From Flavobacterium terrisoli (GTDB lineage Bacteria > Bacteroidota > Bacteroidia > Flavobacteriales > Flavobacteriaceae): a stretch of DNA of 64,000 nt. Under the pieces are notes generated by a model. That model was not told where the DNA came from. It worked only from the letters and a program-made list of their open reading frames with translations, and did not search any database. Positions 62,106 through 64,000 of this stretch are shown piece after piece; the stretch's first letter is position 1; each line of letters starts with the position of its first letter. The translations under genes were made by a program, and so were the position numbers. Location of the stretch: NCBI RefSeq assembly GCF_030167905.1, contig NZ_JARGNA010000004.1:186001-250000 (forward strand), given 5' to 3'.

Positions 62106-62382
62106 TTCTCACGTATTTTTTCTCAACATAAAAAGTAGCAAACGGCAATAGTGAGGCTAATTCAACCAAAAACAATTCTTTTAGGCTCCAGTTTTGCTTT
62201 TTGAAAATAGCCAATGCCAATACAACATAAGCAATGAATAATAATCCATGTGCCATTCCAATCGGAAACAGTAATGTTTTATACAAATCCATATTTGTTG
62301 GCTTGATGACTAACATATTAAAGAATAAAACTAAATAGGAAATACCTTCAGAGATGGCGATGAACTTAAAAAGCTTGGTCAT
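62098..62382 (-). CDS. DUF3817 family membrane protein
   Basis: A 94-residue membrane protein starting MTKLFKFIAISEG at 62382 (a longer frame from 62403 adds seven residues). Three hydrophobic segments and the family motif FPIGMAHGLLF (family HG motif) identify DUF3817. Function unknown. It overlaps the downstream mscS start by 8 bases and would be co-translated. Confidence 0.85.
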   Translation of the reverse strand: MTKLFKFIAISEGISYLVLFFNMLVIKPTNMDLYKTLLFPIGMAHGLLFIAYVVLALAIFKKQNWSLKELFLVELASLLPFATFYVEKKYVRNA

Positions 62383-62465
62383 GATTTTTTTATTTGAAAG
62401 CAAAATTAAGTAATAACATCAATAAAGCGCGAAAAAGCTGTTACTTTTGTTGGTATAAACAGAAT

Positions 62466-62981
62466 ATGAGCAAAAGAGATTTAAAGAAATACCTCCATGA
62501 ACTTTCCAAAGCACAATTGGAGGATCAAATCATAGAGTTGTATCACAAATTCAGTGATGTAAAAGTCTATTATGATTTTGCTTTCAATCCCAATGAAGAC
62601 AAGCTTGTAAGAGAAGCCAAATTTAAAATCTCCAACGAATATTTCCCGGTTAAAGGTAAAAAATCAAAAATGCGCCGTTCTGTGGCGCAAAAATTTATCA
62701 AGCATTTTATTTCACTTGGCGTTGACTCTTTTATCATTGCTGATATTATGCTGTACAATATCGAAATTGCACAGACCTTTTCTGCCGAAAGAACTGTTAA
62801 ACAGGAATTGTTTTATAAAAGCATGCTCACTTCATTCCAACAAGCCGTTAGTTTTATGATTGAAAAAGGCGTTCTGGATGAGTTCAAAAGTAGAGTAGTG
62901 GCTATCAAAGACGAAGCTATTGCCCAGAATTGGCTCAACTATTATGAGTTTATGGCTGTCGTTGAAAGACTTGAATATTAA
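62466..62981 (+). CDS. DUF6155-like cytoplasmic protein
   Basis: A 171-residue soluble helical protein starting MSKRDLKKYLHELSKAQLEDQIIELYHKF (62466). The segment KVYYDFAFNPNEDKLVREAKFKISNEYFPVKGKKSKMRRSVAQKFIKHFISLGVD matches what is known of the DUF6155 family in length and order. No catalytic motif. It is divergent from DUF3817 (62382) and separate from the helicase at 63059. Confidence 0.78.
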   Translation: MSKRDLKKYLHELSKAQLEDQIIELYHKFSDVKVYYDFAFNPNEDKLVREAKFKISNEYFPVKGKKSKMRRSVAQKFIKHFISLGVDSFIIADIMLYNIEIAQTFSAERTVKQELFYKSMLTSFQQAVSFMIEKGVLDEFKSRVVAIKDEAIAQNWLNYYEFMAVVERLEY

Positions 62982-63031
62982 TTTTTTGTTATTTAGACTA
63001 ATTCAATTGCGCATAAACTCTTTTTTAGCTG

Positions 63032-63040
63032 TACTTTTGC
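63032..63040 (+). promoter_or_regulatory. -7 promoter element for the helicase gene
   Basis: TACTTTTGC fits TAnnTTTG; TTG is 22 bases upstream and the ATG is 18 bases downstream. Confidence 0.62.
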
Positions 63041-63058
63041 AAAATTGTACAAATCACC

Positions 63059-64000
63059 ATGTCTCATAAAGATTTTAATGCCGAAATTGAAGAGAAAAAG
63101 GAACTTTACGGTTACCAAAAGGGAGATATTGACAAAATTTTTGACCGTTTAGACAACGCGCCAAGTGATCATCATTTGTTGTACCAACTGCCAACCGGTG
63201 GTGGAAAGACCGTAATTTTCTCCGAGATTGTACGTCGTTATTTATCCCAGCACGATAAAAAAGTCGTTGTGCTGACGCATCGGATTGAACTTTGCAAGCA
63301 GACATCCAAAATGCTCAAAGGCTTCGATGTCAAAAATAAAATCATCAACAGTAACATCAAGGATTTGCCTGATCAAGATGAATATTCTTGTTTTGTGGCC
63401 ATGGTGGAAACACTCAAAAACCGTCTGAATGATGAGAAATTGATGATTGACAATGTGGGTTTGGTTATCATTGACGAAGCCCATTATAATTCGTTCCGAA
63501 AATTACTCAGCCAGTTCAAAAAATCGTTTATTCTTGGCGTTACCGCAACGCCTTTAAGCTCGAATATCAAGTTGCCAATGCATCAGAATTATGATGAATT
63601 AATTGTTGGTGACACCATACAATCACTTATAGATAAAGGCTTTTTGGCCAAAGCAACGACTTATAGCTATGATGTTGGATTGACCTCGCTTAAAGTGGGA
63701 ATCAATGGTGATTATACGGTAAAATCTTCCGATGATTTGTATATGAATATGGTCATGCAAGAAAAATTACTGCATGCTTATACCGAGAAATCATTAGGTA
63801 AAAAGACTTTGATTTTTAATAATGGTATCAATACGTCCTTATATGTGTATGATACTTTCAGGGAAGCTGGTTATCCTATAAAACACTTGGACAATACAAC
63901 TTCTGCAGAAGATCGGAAAGAAATCCTTCATTGGTTTAAAAAAACTCCGGACGCCATTTTAACCTCTGTCGGAATCTTAACCACAGGTTTTGACGAACCA
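63059..64000 (+). CDS. DEAD/DEAH-box superfamily 2 helicase (3' end outside window)
   Basis: Translated from ATG at 63059; open to the window end (314 codons). An SF2 ATP-dependent helicase of the UvrB/RecG-like, type III restriction subunit class: Walker A QLPTGGGKT at about residues 47-55, Walker B/motif II VIIDEAHYNSF at about 137-147, motif III GVTATP at about 160-165, and the second RecA domain beginning with TLIFNNGINT and GILTTGFDEP at the cut. It lacks an N-terminal nuclease domain. Its exact role (repair, RNA remodelling or a defence subunit) cannot be decided from the visible part. Confidence 0.9.
   Translation, partial: MSHKDFNAEIEEKKELYGYQKGDIDKIFDRLDNAPSDHHLLYQLPTGGGKTVIFSEIVRRYLSQHDKKVVVLTHRIELCKQTSKMLKGFDVKNKIINSNIKDLPDQDEYSCFVAMVETLKNRLNDEKLMIDNVGLVIIDEAHYNSFRKLLSQFKKSFILGVTATPLSSNIKLPMHQNYDELIVGDTIQSLIDKGFLAKATTYSYDVGLTSLKVGINGDYTVKSSDDLYMNMVMQEKLLHAYTEKSLGKKTLIFNNGINTSLYVYDTFREAGYPIKHLDNTTSAEDRKEILHWFKKTPDAILTSVGILTTGFDEP

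Noticed and set aside
1..64000. tRNA, rRNA or riboswitch genes
   Set aside because: I read the intergenic gaps and saw no cloverleaf or known riboswitch core; all but one gap are under 300 bases.

Overview
The window looks like the chromosome of a Flavobacteriaceae member, probably Flavobacterium or a close relative. The evidence is AT-rich DNA, promoters with the Bacteroidetes -7 element TAnnTTTG (sometimes with a -33 TTG), almost no Shine-Dalgarno sequences, a fused lpxC/fabZ gene, type IX secretion (T9SS) C-terminal sorting domains, Reg_prop/Y_Y_Y sensor kinases and a CcsBA fusion. No tRNA, rRNA, CRISPR array, insertion sequence or prophage was seen. The first and last genes are cut by the window edges.

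Layout. 1-6.4 kb (minus): a secreted PIG-L deacetylase (partial), two related small secreted proteins, then a tight run of small MscS channel, Maf pyrophosphatase, UbiA-type prenyltransferase, KdsC-like phosphatase and a Rossmann/DUF2520 protein. 6.4-14.2 kb (minus): a very large repetitive fibre protein with a C-terminal peptidase S74 chaperone, next to a propeller sensor kinase and its LuxR-type regulator. 14.4-21.3 kb: CcsBA for cytochrome c maturation, an ECF sigma/anti-sigma pair, a glutathione peroxidase, a small unknown protein, RidA and a GNAT acetyltransferase. 21.4-30.7 kb (plus): menD, an HD phosphohydrolase, the lipid A run lpxD-lpxC/fabZ-lpxA-efp-second lpxD-NTF2 protein, and sucD. 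30.8-38.8 kb: a leucine-rich-repeat T9SS protein (plus), then a seven-gene minus-strand operon led by an ECF sigma/anti-sigma pair and carrying a Spy-like protein, an MbnP-like protein, two di-haem peroxidases and a secreted YHYH protein. 39-48.7 kb: fabG, a VWA-like membrane protein, DUF2809, a serine hydrolase, a 54-residue membrane ORF, an LTA-synthase-like sulfatase, an OmpR/EnvZ-type two-component pair and a His-rich membrane protein.

48.8-58.2 kb is the most unusual region. Two convergent operons (four genes plus, five genes minus, meeting with a 4-base overlap) hold two ATP-grasp enzymes, a third protein with an ATP-grasp-like loop, a YbdK-type carboxylate-amine ligase, a class I glutamine amidotransferase, an M17 aminopeptidase, two esterase-fold hydrolases and one unknown protein. 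This is the enzyme set expected for making, amidating and trimming a small peptide-like metabolite; the product cannot be read from sequence. Each operon begins with a perfect inverted repeat at the first start codon. 58.4-64 kb: a conserved unknown protein, an abundant-type OmpA/TSP3 protein with an excellent promoter, an acyl-CoA thioesterase, a second MscS channel, DUF3817, a DUF6155-like protein and the start of a DEAH helicase.

Working themes are cell-envelope construction (lpx genes, KdsC, OmpA, LTA synthase, UbiA, MscS), haem and metal redox (CcsBA feeding di-haem peroxidases, MbnP, Spy-like protein), and two compact specialised clusters (MbnP/MauG and amidoligase) that deserve attention.
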